Notes: generated by a model from the letters alone, not told the origin. Positions 24,821-34,533 are shown, numbered from the stretch's first letter. The stretch: 64,000 nt of DNA from Maribacter sp. HTCC2170 (GCF_000153165.2 NC_014472.1:2290001-2354000); one strand, 5' to 3'. Program-made: numbers and translations.

Positions 24821-26062
24821 ATGTCGGTTTTAGAAAAAATGAGCTCTGAAGAGGCCATTGCTTTGGAAGAAAAGTACGGAGCACAAAATTATCATCCACT
24901 TCCAGTAGTGTTGAGTAAAGGGGAAGGCGTATACGTTTGGGATGTTGAAGGAAAAAAATACTATGATTTCCTTTCCGCTTATTCGGCGGTTAATCAAGGT
25001 CATTGCCATCCCAAGATTATTAATGCCCTAAAGTCACAGGCAGAAAATTTAACCTTGACCTCCCGGGCATTTTATAATGATATGCTCGGTAAGTATGAAA
25101 AGTATGTTACAGAGTTCTTTGGTTTTGATAAGGTATTGCCAATGAACACTGGGGCAGAAGCTGTTGAAACGGCCATTAAATTGGCTCGAAAATGGGGGTA
25201 TGAGAAAAAGGGCATTCATACCAATCAGGCAAAAATTGTAGTTTGTCAGAATAATTTCCATGGAAGAACTATAACTATTATTTCTGCATCAAATGACCCG
25301 GTGGCCACCGAGAATTTTGGACCATTTACACCTGGAATGGTTTCTATACGCTACAATGATATTAATGCATTGCAAGAAGTACTGCAAGATGAAAATGTAG
25401 CTGCGTTTTTGGTTGAACCAATACAAGGTGAGGCTGGTGTTTATGTTCCAGATGAAAATTACATCAGGGAAGCCTATGAATTATGTAAGACCAACAATGT
25501 ATTGTTCATTGCTGATGAGGTACAAACAGGAGTGGCGCGAACAGGAAAGCTTTTAGCAATTGATCATGCCAATATAAAACCTGATATCCTTATTTTGGGT
25601 AAAGCACTTTCGGGTGGGGTGTTTCCTGTATCTGCCGTATTGGCCAATAATGAGGTAATGGAAGTTATAAGACCTGGTAATCATGGGTCAACTTTTGGTG
25701 GTAATCCCCTGGCGTGCGCAGTTGCAATTGCAGCCTTGGAAGTTGTTAAGGAAGAAAACCTTGCCGAGAATGCCGAATCTTTAGGCAAGCTCTTTAGAAG
25801 CGAAATGGAAAAACTAGTGGATCAAACGGATCTGGTTAGACTGGTACGTGGCAAGGGACTTTTGAATGCAATCGTGATAAACGATGCGGAGGATAGTTCA
25901 ACAGCATGGGATATTTGTATGTTATTGAAAGAAAATGGGCTGTTGGCCAAACCTACCCACGGTAATATAATCCGATTTGCACCGCCCTTGGTGATGACCA
26001 AAGACGAGCTTTTGGATTGTGTTTCGATTATCTCGAAAACCATAAAACAGTTTGAAAAATAA
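24821..26062 (+). CDS. rocD: Ornithine--oxo-acid transaminase
   Basis: 413 residues, the usual length. This class III PLP aminotransferase has the ornithine-aminotransferase features [68 protein letters not shown], the Asp of ADEVQTG and the PLP lysine Lys261 in [15 protein letters not shown]. It converts ornithine and 2-oxoglutarate to glutamate-5-semialdehyde and glutamate in arginine and proline metabolism. It is a single-gene unit with a strong terminator just behind it and a ~100-nt leader in front. Confidence 0.95.
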   Translation: MSVLEKMSSEEAIALEEKYGAQNYHPLPVVLSKGEGVYVWDVEGKKYYDFLSAYSAVNQGHCHPKIINALKSQAENLTLTSRAFYNDMLGKYEKYVTEFFGFDKVLPMNTGAEAVETAIKLARKWGYEKKGIHTNQAKIVVCQNNFHGRTITIISASNDPVATENFGPFTPGMVSIRYNDINALQEVLQDENVAAFLVEPIQGEAGVYVPDENYIREAYELCKTNNVLFIADEVQTGVARTGKLLAIDHANIKPDILILGKALSGGVFPVSAVLANNEVMEVIRPGNHGSTFGGNPLACAVAIAALEVVKEENLAENAESLGKLFRSEMEKLVDQTDLVRLVRGKGLLNAIVINDAEDSSTAWDICMLLKENGLLAKPTHGNIIRFAPPLVMTKDELLDCVSIISKTIKQFEK

Positions 26063-26066
26063 AAAA

Positions 26067-26099
26067 AGTCCCCTGAAATTTTCAGGGGACTTTTTTTTT
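26067..26099 (+). terminator. Rho-independent terminator of rocD
   Basis: AGTCCCCTGAAA pairs with TTTCAGGGGACT (26067-26091), followed by a run of eight or more T. The 5' side has a matching A-run, so the hairpin can also stop transcription of the convergent CCC-motif operon on the minus strand. Confidence 0.92.
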
Positions 26100-26112
26100 A
26101 AACATTCATTAA

Positions 26113-26427
26113 TTATTGAAAAGCCCCTTCTGAGGCAGCTCCCGCTATAATTGCGGCTATGGCTCCAAAGTATATTATGGTAAAGACCAATAATATGGCG
26201 GCCAATGCAATACCAATGTAGGACAAAATTTTACCCGTTTTAGCATTTTCATAACCAGAATACCTTTCTGGTTCTTCATGATAGATGCGCTCGGCATTTT
26301 TAGCTTTTGATAAGCCAATGATTCCGAAGATGCCCCCAAAGGGGCCGCAACACAATAATGTAATCACTATCGATAAAATCCCAAAAGTTAAGGCGTTGCC
26401 AGAATTTGGTAATATTTCTCTGTTCAT
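26113..26427 (-). CDS. CCC-motif membrane protein (first type)
   Basis: 104 residues with two or three membrane helices. The first is FGILSIVITLLCCGPFGGIFGIIGL, with adjacent cysteines and the G-rich turn of the family known as CCC-motif membrane proteins. A loop with Tyr and Glu (ERIYHEEPERYSGYENAKTGKI) links to the second helix pair. It lies 20 bp after a paralogue of similar layout, and a DUF2752 gene precedes both. Small, conserved in Flavobacteria, of unknown function. Confidence 0.82.
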   Translation of the reverse strand: MNREILPNSGNALTFGILSIVITLLCCGPFGGIFGIIGLSKAKNAERIYHEEPERYSGYENAKTGKILSYIGIALAAILLVFTIIYFGAIAAIIAGAASEGAFQ

Positions 26428-26447
26428 AAAATATAATTCTAATTAAA

Positions 26448-26774
26448 CTATTGCCATTGTTCCATTACCTCCTGCATTTGTTCCATATAGGCATCCCAAC
26501 CACCCATTTGTTGTACAGAGTAAATAGTCCATATTAACGATAGTACTCCTATAACCAGACCAATGATTGCTACGATTTTAGCAGTTTTCAATGTGCTGAA
26601 GTTGCTGTAGTTTTCTGGATTTTCTTTATATAACCCTTCGTCTTTTTTAACTAAAAACAGTGCTATCCCGGAAAGTAAAATACCTCCTATACCGGCACTG
26701 AAACAGCAGCAGATAAATGACACAATTGATAGTACTATTGAAATTGTTACGTTTGGCAATTTTTGTTGTTCCAT
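26448..26774 (-). CDS. CCC-motif membrane protein (second type)
   Basis: 108 residues. The first helix contains three consecutive cysteines (SIVSFICCCFSAGIGGILLSGIAL), followed by a Tyr-rich loop (EGLYKENPENYSNFSTLKTAKI), a second helix (VAIIGLVIGVLSLIWTIYSV) and a Met/Gln-rich tail. The layout matches the neighbouring protein (helix, YxENPExYS loop, helix), so the two are diverged duplicates. Probably co-transcribed with DUF2752. Confidence 0.85.
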   Translation of the reverse strand: MEQQKLPNVTISIVLSIVSFICCCFSAGIGGILLSGIALFLVKKDEGLYKENPENYSNFSTLKTAKIVAIIGLVIGVLSLIWTIYSVQQMGGWDAYMEQMQEVMEQWQ

Positions 26775-26790
26775 AAATTAGAGTGTTTAG

Positions 26791-27063
26791 TTATATAAAT
26801 TTTAAAATGTAATTCCCAAGAATCAAGACAACGCTTGAAACCATTAATGCAATTGTTATTTTGTTAGCGTATTTTATATTGAAAAAGTTATCCGCAAGTA
26901 AGAAGCCTAAAAGAGGGATAATGGTAAATGTTGCTGGGTACATTTGAAAAGCTTCAACAAATTCACCTTGTAACAAAAGAGAAAAAGAACGCTGTGCGCC
27001 ACATCCCGGACATACAACCCCAAAGAACTTCTTATTTAGGCATGGAAGCATATAGTCTTCCAT
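26791..27063 (-). CDS. DUF2752 membrane protein
   Basis: 90 residues from the ATG at 27063 (MEDYMLPCLNKKFFG...), the usual start of this family; an ATG at 27090 would add nine hydrophobic residues. The signature CPGCGAQRSFSLLLQGEF lies in the first third, followed by two or three membrane helices. The paired Cys of CPGCG may bind a metal or form a disulfide, but no function is known. It is the first gene of the DUF2752/CCC-motif set. Confidence 0.88.
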   Translation of the reverse strand: MEDYMLPCLNKKFFGVVCPGCGAQRSFSLLLQGEFVEAFQMYPATFTIIPLLGFLLADNFFNIKYANKITIALMVSSVVLILGNYILKFI

Positions 27064-27128
27064 TAAAAATAATAAAGCGGCTAACTGCATTTTTATTTTG
27101 ATTCTAATTCTTTGGGGAAAATAACTAT

Positions 27129-27136
27129 TATTTTTG
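27129..27136 (+). promoter_or_regulatory. Candidate -7 element of the Smr gene
   Basis: TATTTTTG (TAnnTTTG) lies 17 bp before the start codon of the Smr-domain gene. The nearest TTG elements are at unusual distances. Confidence 0.35.
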
Positions 27137-27153
27137 GGGTATAAAACAATTTT

Positions 27154-27705
27154 ATGGGGCTTTTTGAAGTAGGTGATAGGGTAGAGGTACTTGACGAAAT
27201 GTTAAGCGGTGAAGTGGTTACGGTGGGTGATTCTGAAATCACGATTGAGACTGAGGACGGTTTTATTATGAAATATACTCCGAGCGAATTACTGAAAGTT
27301 GACGATGACAGCGTTATCAAAGTAACAAACTATGAGGTTGCCCAGATAAAGGCCGATAAAGAAATAACTAAAAGAAAGAATACTACAGCTGTAAAGCTTA
27401 AAGACCGAAACGCCCCAAAAATGGAGGTTGATCTACATATTAACCAATTGGTGAAATCCCCTAAGGGAATGAGTAAGCATGAGATGTTGAACTTGCAAAT
27501 GGAAACGGCAAAAAGGCAATTAGAGTTTGCTATGCGTAAACGAATTCAAAAGGTGGTTTTTATTCATGGTGTGGGTGAAGGTATTTTAAAGGAGGAATTG
27601 AAATACCTTTTTGGTAGGTACGACCACCTTAAATATTATGATGCAGATTACCAGAAATATGGACTTGGAGCTACTGAAGTCTATATTTACCTAAGCAAAG
27701 CTTAG
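27154..27705 (+). CDS. Smr-domain protein (DUF2027-like N-terminus)
   Basis: 183 residues. Residues 1-60 form a small beta domain (VGDRVEVLDEMLSGEVVTVG) like the KOW/Tudor-like N-terminus of flavobacterial Smr proteins. The Smr domain follows from ~90, with VDLHINQLV at its start, KVVFIHGVGEGILKEEL in the centre and the family end segment YGLGATEVYI. Smr domains bind nucleic acid and often have endonuclease activity, here without MutS. The stop overlaps the stop of the convergent gene by four bases. Confidence 0.9.
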   Translation: MGLFEVGDRVEVLDEMLSGEVVTVGDSEITIETEDGFIMKYTPSELLKVDDDSVIKVTNYEVAQIKADKEITKRKNTTAVKLKDRNAPKMEVDLHINQLVKSPKGMSKHEMLNLQMETAKRQLEFAMRKRIQKVVFIHGVGEGILKEELKYLFGRYDHLKYYDADYQKYGLGATEVYIYLSKA

Positions 27706-28208
27706 GGTTGTGTGGTTACAACACCAAAATTATTGATTTGTAAATCAGTGATTCTTTGGTCCTGTGAGGTAATAAAAGTGATTTTATTTAATTCTATTGT
27801 ATGCTCATAAGTGTCAGTAGTGCCTTCTGCTAGAACCGTGGTTATTAATACTTCGCCAGCCTCAGCTTCAATCTCCTCGATAACCAAAGGCTCTGTGGTT
27901 GGGATGTCATCACAGAAATAATTACTGGCAACTTTATCAGAAAAAATGCGATACGTCAATTTGGATTGGCTTGGAACCAAACTTGTAATTGAACCTGATG
28001 ACACTTCATTTTTCAGTACTCCAGATTGTAACTCAAGAATCAAAGCCTCTGTTCCATTAATTTTAAAGAAGACTGTACTCGATGTTGTTATGGTTGATTC
28101 ACAAGTATTTATGGCAACACTATCAAAATCAATGGTTTCAATCTGTAAATCACCATCGTCACAAGAAATGAAAATGGCCAATAGGCAGCAAACAAAAAGG
28201 TTCTTCAT
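27702..28208 (-). CDS. Flavobacterial lipoprotein of unknown function
   Basis: 168 residues with a lipoprotein signal ending at Cys16 (AIFISCDDGDLQIETIDFD). The rest is a mainly beta protein with two spaced Cys (INTCEST and NYFCDDIP) that could pair in the periplasm. I do not recognise the family. It is divergent from the cysteine desulfurase gene and overlaps the Smr gene end by four bases. Confidence 0.7.
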   Translation of the reverse strand: MKNLFVCCLLAIFISCDDGDLQIETIDFDSVAINTCESTITTSSTVFFKINGTEALILELQSGVLKNEVSSGSITSLVPSQSKLTYRIFSDKVASNYFCDDIPTTEPLVIEEIEAEAGEVLITTVLAEGTTDTYEHTIELNKITFITSQDQRITDLQINNFGVVTTQP

Positions 28209-28276
28209 GCTTCAAATTTAAAAGAAATAAACTACAAGTTTGTCCTCTTTGGGATAGATTTTACAATTAATTCGGT

Positions 28277-28284
28277 TATTTTTG
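28277..28284 (+). promoter_or_regulatory. Candidate -7 element of the cysteine desulfurase gene
   Basis: TATTTTTG fits TAnnTTTG and is 26 bp before the start. A TTTG at 28248-28251 lies 25 bp upstream, slightly long for a -33 partner. Confidence 0.4.
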
Positions 28285-28310
28285 GCCTCCTTTTATTTCA
28301 AAAGAGAGTC

Positions 28311-29459
28311 ATGGAAAATATATATTTGGACAATGCTGCGACGACCCAAATTAGGGAAGAGGTTATCATGAAAATGAGTAAAGCCTTGTCTAGCTATTAT
28401 GGAAATCCTTCTTCTACACACGGGTTTGGACGCACGGCTAAAACTGCTGTGGAAAGTGCAAGAAAAACCATAGCAAAGCAAATAAATGCGCATCCCTCAG
28501 AGATAGTATTTACCTCAGGAGGTACTGAGGCCGACAATATGATTCTTAGATGTGCAGTTCGGGACCTGGGAGTGAATACAATTATCACTTCAAGAATAGA
28601 GCATCATGCGGTCTTGCATACATCTGAAGATTTAGTTCAAGAATGTGGGATTGGCTTAAAGTTTGTTGAGTTGGATGCTGATGGTAATCCAGATCTTTCA
28701 CATCTAGAACAATTATTACAAGAAAACGATAGTAAGAAGCTGGTTAGTCTAATGCATGTTAATAACGAGATTGGAAATCTATTGCCAATAGATGAGGTTG
28801 CTATCTTATGCAAGGATAACGATGCATTGTTTCATTCAGATACAGTTCAATCAATTGGTCATTTTGAGTGGGATGTAGCGAAAACACCTATTGATTTTAT
28901 GGCTGCAGCGGCCCATAAATTCCATGGTCCAAAGGGTGTGGGTTTTGCATTTATAAGAATGAATTCAGGATTGAAACCTTTTATCTCGGGTGGTGCCCAG
29001 GAAAGAGGTAATCGAGCGGGAACAGAGTCGGTGCATAATATTATCGGTTTGGAAAAGGCTTTTTCAATGGCCTATGAAGAGTTGTATGAGGAAAGCACAT
29101 ATGTGGCTAATCTGAAAAAATACTTTATTGAGAACATTCAGAAAAATATACCCGAAGTTTCTTTTAACGGGCTTTCCGGAGATTTGCAAAAGAGCACCTA
29201 TACGTTGGTGAACTTATGCTTGCCCATTAGTCAGGAAAAGGCCTTGATGCTTTTATTTCATCTGGATATAAAAGGCATTGCTTGTTCAAAAGGTAGTGCT
29301 TGCCAGTCTGGGAGCGATGCTGGTTCCCATGTTTTGAAAGAGGTGTTGAGCGAAGAAAACCTAAAGAAGCCATCTTTACGTTTTTCTTTCTCAAAATATA
29401 ACAACAAGCAAGAATTGGATTACACAATCAGTGTGTTAAAGGAGTTTGTGGAGAGTTGA
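28311..29459 (+). CDS. Cysteine desulfurase (NifS/IscS-type)
   Basis: 382 residues. It opens with IYLDNAATTQIREEV. PLP binding is shown by the FTSGGTEADN segment, the Asp of LFHSDTVQSIGH and the internal aldimine Lys203 in AAAHKFHGPKG. The mobile-loop cysteine is Cys331 in SKGSACQSGS, which accepts sulfur from cysteine for iron-sulfur cluster or tRNA thiolation. The length fits group I (IscS/NifS-like) enzymes. It is not beside suf or isc genes, so its partner is unclear. The stop is two bases from the next convergent stop. Confidence 0.93.
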   Translation: MENIYLDNAATTQIREEVIMKMSKALSSYYGNPSSTHGFGRTAKTAVESARKTIAKQINAHPSEIVFTSGGTEADNMILRCAVRDLGVNTIITSRIEHHAVLHTSEDLVQECGIGLKFVELDADGNPDLSHLEQLLQENDSKKLVSLMHVNNEIGNLLPIDEVAILCKDNDALFHSDTVQSIGHFEWDVAKTPIDFMAAAAHKFHGPKGVGFAFIRMNSGLKPFISGGAQERGNRAGTESVHNIIGLEKAFSMAYEELYEESTYVANLKKYFIENIQKNIPEVSFNGLSGDLQKSTYTLVNLCLPISQEKALMLLFHLDIKGIACSKGSACQSGSDAGSHVLKEVLSEENLKKPSLRFSFSKYNNKQELDYTISVLKEFVES

Positions 29460-29461
29460 TT

Positions 29462-30115
29462 CTAAGACCTTTTTCTGTCTTTTTTCTTTTCTCGGTCGTA
29501 TGGGAACTTTCTAGTAGCCAATTTCATCATTTTATCAATAAGGTCATTGGTGTTTTTTCCAGATTTCTTGGTTATTTTCTTTTCATATTTCCATAGTAAT
29601 TTCCCAGAAAACCCATCACTTATTTTTATGCCGATCCTGCCATAGTTTGAATCTCCCATAAAATAATCCAAAAAGCTGAACTCTGTTGGCACTCCTTTTG
29701 AAAGAAGAATGTTAAGGTCCATATTACCACTGATTATTCCATCTACCTGTAAAATTTCACTTAGTTGTTTAATAGTATAAACATCAATATTTTCATAGGT
29801 AATGTTCTTTTGTGCTAGAATGGCATTTGTGTTTTTGGTATTCTGGAATTCAACTGAAAATTTCTTCTTTCTTTTTCTTTTCGAGAAGTATGTTTCTAGC
29901 GCATTTTGAACAGCATGACCTTCTTTTTCCTCTAACTGTTTAAGTTCGTTTTTCGAAATACCATCCTTTAAATCCAAGTTTGTTAAAAAAGGAATTATCG
30001 CCAAGACTTTATGATCGGCACTTAGATCATCAAAATTCTTGCTCTCGTATATATTCTTTTGAGCACTTACTGTTAGACTAGTGATCATTAGTAAGTACAG
30101 TACTATTTTTTTCAT
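29462..30115 (-). CDS. Exported protein of unknown function
   Basis: 217 residues with a signal peptide (KKIVLYLLMITSLTVSAQ). The mature part has KVLAIIPFLTNLDLKDG, a long helix with a basic KRKRKKKF patch, then VDGIISGNMDLNILLSKG and a C-terminal IKISDGFSGKLLWKYEKKITKKSG. The order 'value, query of a name, pooled output' is reminiscent of CsgG/GNA1162-type periplasmic lipoproteins, but no lipobox is seen and I do not assign it. It lies 30 bp after the TonB receptor gene and is likely in its transcript. Confidence 0.65.
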   Translation of the reverse strand: MKKIVLYLLMITSLTVSAQKNIYESKNFDDLSADHKVLAIIPFLTNLDLKDGISKNELKQLEEKEGHAVQNALETYFSKRKRKKKFSVEFQNTKNTNAILAQKNITYENIDVYTIKQLSEILQVDGIISGNMDLNILLSKGVPTEFSFLDYFMGDSNYGRIGIKISDGFSGKLLWKYEKKITKKSGKNTNDLIDKMMKLATRKFPYDREKKKDRKRS

Positions 30116-30145
30116 TAAAAGTAATTTTGACGGCCAATAACAAAA

Positions 30146-32614
30146 TTAGAACCGCATTTTTAGTTGCAGATTCAAAACCCGAGCTGTCATAAAATTTGGA
30201 ACGGCAAATTCGTTTTTGCTGTCTATATCCCTGACCCAAGTATTTGTTATCGAATTCTTGTTGTTGAACAAATTAAAAATCTCAAAGCCAACACTCAATT
30301 CCTTGAATTTATTCAACCAATGATTTTCAGGGTAACTCTTGTCTGCGTCTACAAAAATATGGGAAATTCCCAAATCGGCACGCTTATAATCTTTTAATCT
30401 GTTCTGAAAAACATATGGGTCTGAAAAATTAGGCGATCCGCCCGGTAAACCTGTATTATAAACTAGGTTTAGGTACATTTTTAAATTGGGTATATCTGGA
30501 ACATAATCCTGAAACAAAATTCCTAGTTTAAAGCGTTGATCTGTTGGTCGGGAAATATAACCTCTATTATCAATATTCTCTTCGGTCTTTAAATATCCTA
30601 AACTAACCCATGAATCGGTACCAGGAACAAATGCACCATTCAGTCGCACTTCAGCCCCATAAACAAAAGCCTTTGCGTTGTTCGTGGCCGAATATCGAAT
30701 ACGGACATCATGTAAAGTATATGGGTTTACATTATTCAACTTTTTGTAATATGCCTCACTAATCAGTGTGAAGGGTCTTTCCCATAACAGGAAGCTATAT
30801 TCGCTACCAAGTACGTAATGAATTGATTTTTGTGCTTTTACATTTGGCTGAATTGTTCCTGTGGCATCCCTTAGTTCCCTGTAAAAAGGAGGTTGGTGAT
30901 ACATGCCAAGAGAAGCTCTGAACAACATATCCCTTTTCCATTTTGGTTTTATGGCGAATTGTCCCCGAGGACTAAATACAATATGCGAGTTTTTCTCAAT
31001 ATTCTGTCCTTTTACCTGCCAATGCTGTGTTCTAATTCCTAGATTATAATATATATGGCTATTTTCCAGTGTTTGGTTTTGACTAAACTGTGTATAGGCC
31101 GAAAACCTATTGGTCTTCACAAAATTCTTGGCAGAAATACCTTGATACGGTACTAAGGGGGAATCAAATGGCATTTCAGGTTGATTGTTCGAGAATTCTG
31201 GTAATGGTGGTCTTATTGAATATCCTGCGGAATCCAAGAACTCCGATTCTCTCAATTGATCCCGTATATCTTCGTGGGTATATTTTATACCCCACTCCAA
31301 CTTATGATTTGCTTTTGAATAAACCCCTTTTTGTTCTAAATTAAATATAAGAGCATCCAAATCGTTCCTGGCTCTAGTAAATTGGCCGCCAACGCCTCTT
31401 GTAGAAATTACCTTCCCAAGAGTTTCGCTACCTAAATCTGTGTCAATATCCCCCAATTCGTACTGCGCAATTACATCGGAGTATTCTTCCTCGGTGGTAT
31501 GATATATAGATGTTATGAACTTCAATGTCACATCATCATTCAAATGGTAATCAGTTTTGATGGCACCCAAGGCCGTTGCATATCTGTTATTCTCGTTCCC
31601 CGTGTAATGTACCAATAGTGCTTTTGGTTCGGATAAGGTCCCAAAATTGGTTTGGCGGTTCAAAGGTTGGTTTTGATAATCGTTTAAGGAGAGGTTACCT
31701 AAAATGTTCAGATGAACTTTATTTGATATGCGATACGTGAAATAGCTTTGGATATCGGCGAAAACTGGATTGAAATTAGAATTAGTTTGCTGACTGTTTA
31801 CCAAAAGACTGTTATTCCGGTATCGAATACCGGTAACATTTGACAGTTTTTTATTTTTTGATAAGGTTTCTATGGCCAAACTTGCACCAAGTAGACTAAA
31901 ATCCATTTGAGCACCAAATGCCTTCGGATTTTTATAGGTAATATCCAAGACCGATGAAAGCTTGTCCCCGTACTTTGCTTGAAATCCACCAGGGGAAAAA
32001 TCTACTTTTTGTATCAGATTACTGTTAATAAAACTCAGGCCTTCTTGTTGCGCTGAACGTATCAAGAATGGTCGGTACACTTCAATTTCATTTACGTATA
32101 CCAAGTTTTCATCGTAGTTTCCACCACGTACTGAGTATTGGGTGCTTAGTTCATTATTTGATGAAACACCAGGAAGAAGTTTTAGTATGTTCTCTACACC
32201 TGCGTTTACTCCGGGTATTTGACGAACTTTTTTTGTGGAAATAGCATTGATTCCTTGAACGGTTTTTTCGCCCGTTGCCGAAACGGTCACGCCATCAATC
32301 TGGATAATTTCGGTATTTAGAACTGGATTAAAAACGTAAGTTTCGTTAGTGTTGAGGATTAAACTTTCCAAAACAACATCTTTGTGACCCACAAAGGAAA
32401 ACGTGATTCGATTTTCTTGTTCGGCAATAAGCTCTAAAATATAAAACCCAGTCTCGTCTGTAGTAGTGCCATTATTGCCTGATGTAATGTTTACCTGGGT
32501 GAGCGGTGTGTTGTTTTCGCCTAAAACAACTCCTGTAATCGTTGCTGTCTGCGCCATTAATTGTGAAGTAAGGCACAGTATTAACAGTAGGAAAACAGTT
32601 TTAAGGCACTTCAA
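30146..32614 (-). CDS. TonB-dependent outer-membrane receptor
   Basis: 822 residues. It has a signal peptide (LLLILCLTSQLMAQ), a carboxypeptidase-D-like domain (~24-105, GVVLGENNTPLTQVNITSGN), and a plug (QIDGVTVSATGEKTVQGI to GGFQAKYGDKLSSVLDITYK). The ~600-residue barrel ends NLQLKMRF, a phenylalanine-ended terminal strand of the usual kind. It lies 6 bp after an M23 peptidase gene and shares its transcript. There is no SusD partner, and substrate clues are absent. Confidence 0.93.
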   Translation of the reverse strand: MKCLKTVFLLLILCLTSQLMAQTATITGVVLGENNTPLTQVNITSGNNGTTTDETGFYILELIAEQENRITFSFVGHKDVVLESLILNTNETYVFNPVLNTEIIQIDGVTVSATGEKTVQGINAISTKKVRQIPGVNAGVENILKLLPGVSSNNELSTQYSVRGGNYDENLVYVNEIEVYRPFLIRSAQQEGLSFINSNLIQKVDFSPGGFQAKYGDKLSSVLDITYKNPKAFGAQMDFSLLGASLAIETLSKNKKLSNVTGIRYRNNSLLVNSQQTNSNFNPVFADIQSYFTYRISNKVHLNILGNLSLNDYQNQPLNRQTNFGTLSEPKALLVHYTGNENNRYATALGAIKTDYHLNDDVTLKFITSIYHTTEEEYSDVIAQYELGDIDTDLGSETLGKVISTRGVGGQFTRARNDLDALIFNLEQKGVYSKANHKLEWGIKYTHEDIRDQLRESEFLDSAGYSIRPPLPEFSNNQPEMPFDSPLVPYQGISAKNFVKTNRFSAYTQFSQNQTLENSHIYYNLGIRTQHWQVKGQNIEKNSHIVFSPRGQFAIKPKWKRDMLFRASLGMYHQPPFYRELRDATGTIQPNVKAQKSIHYVLGSEYSFLLWERPFTLISEAYYKKLNNVNPYTLHDVRIRYSATNNAKAFVYGAEVRLNGAFVPGTDSWVSLGYLKTEENIDNRGYISRPTDQRFKLGILFQDYVPDIPNLKMYLNLVYNTGLPGGSPNFSDPYVFQNRLKDYKRADLGISHIFVDADKSYPENHWLNKFKELSVGFEIFNLFNNKNSITNTWVRDIDSKNEFAVPNFMTARVLNLQLKMRF

Positions 32615-32620
32615 AGCTTT

Positions 32621-34312
32621 TTATTTTCTATAAAAGGAAACTTCATAGGTGTTGGTGTTCCCTACATTGTCTTTAACGATCACTTTGAGTTCACATTGCT
32701 TTTTATCCAATATCTTATCATCAAAATTATAGGTCAAAGTTTTTGTTTTTGGCTCATATTCCATTAAAATCCATTCTCCGTTCAAGGTAGCCGAGTAAGT
32801 ATCAACACCACTCAGGTCATCTGAAATAAGCAAACTCAAATACCTATAATTGTTTAGCCACTGTTTATGTTTAAAGTTTTTTGACCTTATTTTAGGGGCC
32901 GTGGTATCCTTGACTAAGGTGTAGGTTCCCAAATTACGTGTTCTTGTTGTAAAGGTTTTTCCTCTTTTATAGGTTGATGCGTAATGGGGTTTTAATTTCT
33001 TGTCCAATCTGGCAATAAACAACTTTTTGCGCTCGGCCTCTGAATATTTTGAGGTATCAAAGGTGATGGTGAAGTTCCTATGCGCTGGGACTCTATTATT
33101 ATGAATTGATACAGTATCACTGCCTTTTTTCAAATCAATATGAAAATCTTCATAAAAGGTATTGGTCGGAAAATATACTTTTGCCAATCCCAAATCGTAA
33201 TTATTAGGTCTTTTAGCTATGACATAGTTTTCAGTTTTACGATTGTTTTCTGACATTTTAACCGTTTGTCGTTTGCCCTCAACGGGAATAATCACCTTGG
33301 TCAAATTACCTTCCAAATCATGAATAAGAAGTTCAACAGTATATGATAATCCTTCTTTGACCACTACCTTCCCGTCATTGACCAGTTTATTATAAATACT
33401 TAAACGGTTCCCGGCAGATTTAAAAATCTTTTGTATGCGTTGCCTGTATTTTCCCAGATGGTCATAATCAATGAGCGTATTTATATATCGAGTTTCAGTG
33501 AATGAGAAAGTCTCGAAATCATAATCGGTATAAACTTTACCGTTTACAACCTGCCTTACCGAATAAACACCGTTTTTATTGGCTGCTAAATCCTGACGGT
33601 CAAATCCTATGAAACCAAAACCAATTGTTCCTAAGGCGGTTACCTTATCAGCGAGAAATGTGCCGTCTTTTTGTTTTGTGAATTTTATCTGCGACTTAGA
33701 CGTACGCTGGTTCAATTGGGCATTTTCGGATAGCGGATATCCATAAAGCCCTACCAGGGTTGGATTAGTGGCATCCAAAACCTCAAGGCCATATAGTAGG
33801 GGATTGGTAGGCTTTTCCGAAATGCTACTTCTTATTTCAAAATGCAAATGAGGACCAGATGACCCTCCAGTATTTCCACTATAGGCGATTATTTTATCCT
33901 TTTCAACCTTTACCTCTCCATACTCAGGAAAAACCTCTATTTCATAGGATTTTTTTTCATATTGAAGTTTTTTAATATACGCCTCGATTTCTGGAGAAAA
34001 CTTTTGCAAATGCCCATAGACTGATGTGTACCCGTTCGGGTGAGCAACGTAAAGCACCTTGCCATAACCCCAAAGTGAGATTTTAATCCTTGTGACCGTA
34101 CCGTCGCCAATAGCGTATATGGGAAGGCCTTGCCTTTGCTGTGTTTTAATGTCAATACCGCTATGAAAGTGATTGGATCTGAGCTCTCCGAAAGTGCCGG
34201 CCAAAACCAACGGTATATCTAAAGGAGATCTAAAAGCATCTTTAGGGTAGATATCTTGGGCAGAAATGCCCGTTGAAAATATCAAAAAACAAATAAAAAT
34301 AATTTTGCGCAT
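32621..34312 (-). CDS. M23-family metallopeptidase (LytM-type), exported
   Basis: 563 residues with a signal peptide (FICFLIFSTGISAQ). The M23 domain occupies ~15-170: zinc ligands are in NHFHSGIDIKT (H...D) and in GPHLHFEIR (HxH). The remaining ~390 residues are beta-rich repeats (Y_Y_Y- or Ig-like patterns, VSFYRK end) of unknown role. M23 enzymes cut peptidoglycan cross-bridges or work as inactive activators of amidases; the metal-binding set looks complete. It is followed at 6 bp by a TonB receptor, which may make them one functional unit. Confidence 0.9.
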   Translation of the reverse strand: MRKIIFICFLIFSTGISAQDIYPKDAFRSPLDIPLVLAGTFGELRSNHFHSGIDIKTQQRQGLPIYAIGDGTVTRIKISLWGYGKVLYVAHPNGYTSVYGHLQKFSPEIEAYIKKLQYEKKSYEIEVFPEYGEVKVEKDKIIAYSGNTGGSSGPHLHFEIRSSISEKPTNPLLYGLEVLDATNPTLVGLYGYPLSENAQLNQRTSKSQIKFTKQKDGTFLADKVTALGTIGFGFIGFDRQDLAANKNGVYSVRQVVNGKVYTDYDFETFSFTETRYINTLIDYDHLGKYRQRIQKIFKSAGNRLSIYNKLVNDGKVVVKEGLSYTVELLIHDLEGNLTKVIIPVEGKRQTVKMSENNRKTENYVIAKRPNNYDLGLAKVYFPTNTFYEDFHIDLKKGSDTVSIHNNRVPAHRNFTITFDTSKYSEAERKKLFIARLDKKLKPHYASTYKRGKTFTTRTRNLGTYTLVKDTTAPKIRSKNFKHKQWLNNYRYLSLLISDDLSGVDTYSATLNGEWILMEYEPKTKTLTYNFDDKILDKKQCELKVIVKDNVGNTNTYEVSFYRK

Positions 34313-34533
34313 AGTCTAAAGTAGGATTTGTGTCGACCAATTATCATGCCCTGATGTGGGTTCCACAAAAAATGAAAAGGCGTTACACCTTTTAAAAAAA
34401 CATAAATTTAAAGAGATGAAAAGAATTAACCGCTTCTAACTTTAAAAATCTCCCAATAAATGTTAATGTTTCAATGACAGACCGCCTATTTTCAGACCTT
34501 AAAGTATTACTTAAAGAATAATTCAAAAAAGTA

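Noticed and set aside
29464-29485. Possible terminator AAGAC...GTCTT after the cysteine desulfurase gene
   Set aside because: Only a five-base stem lying inside the convergent gene's coding end; too weak to list.
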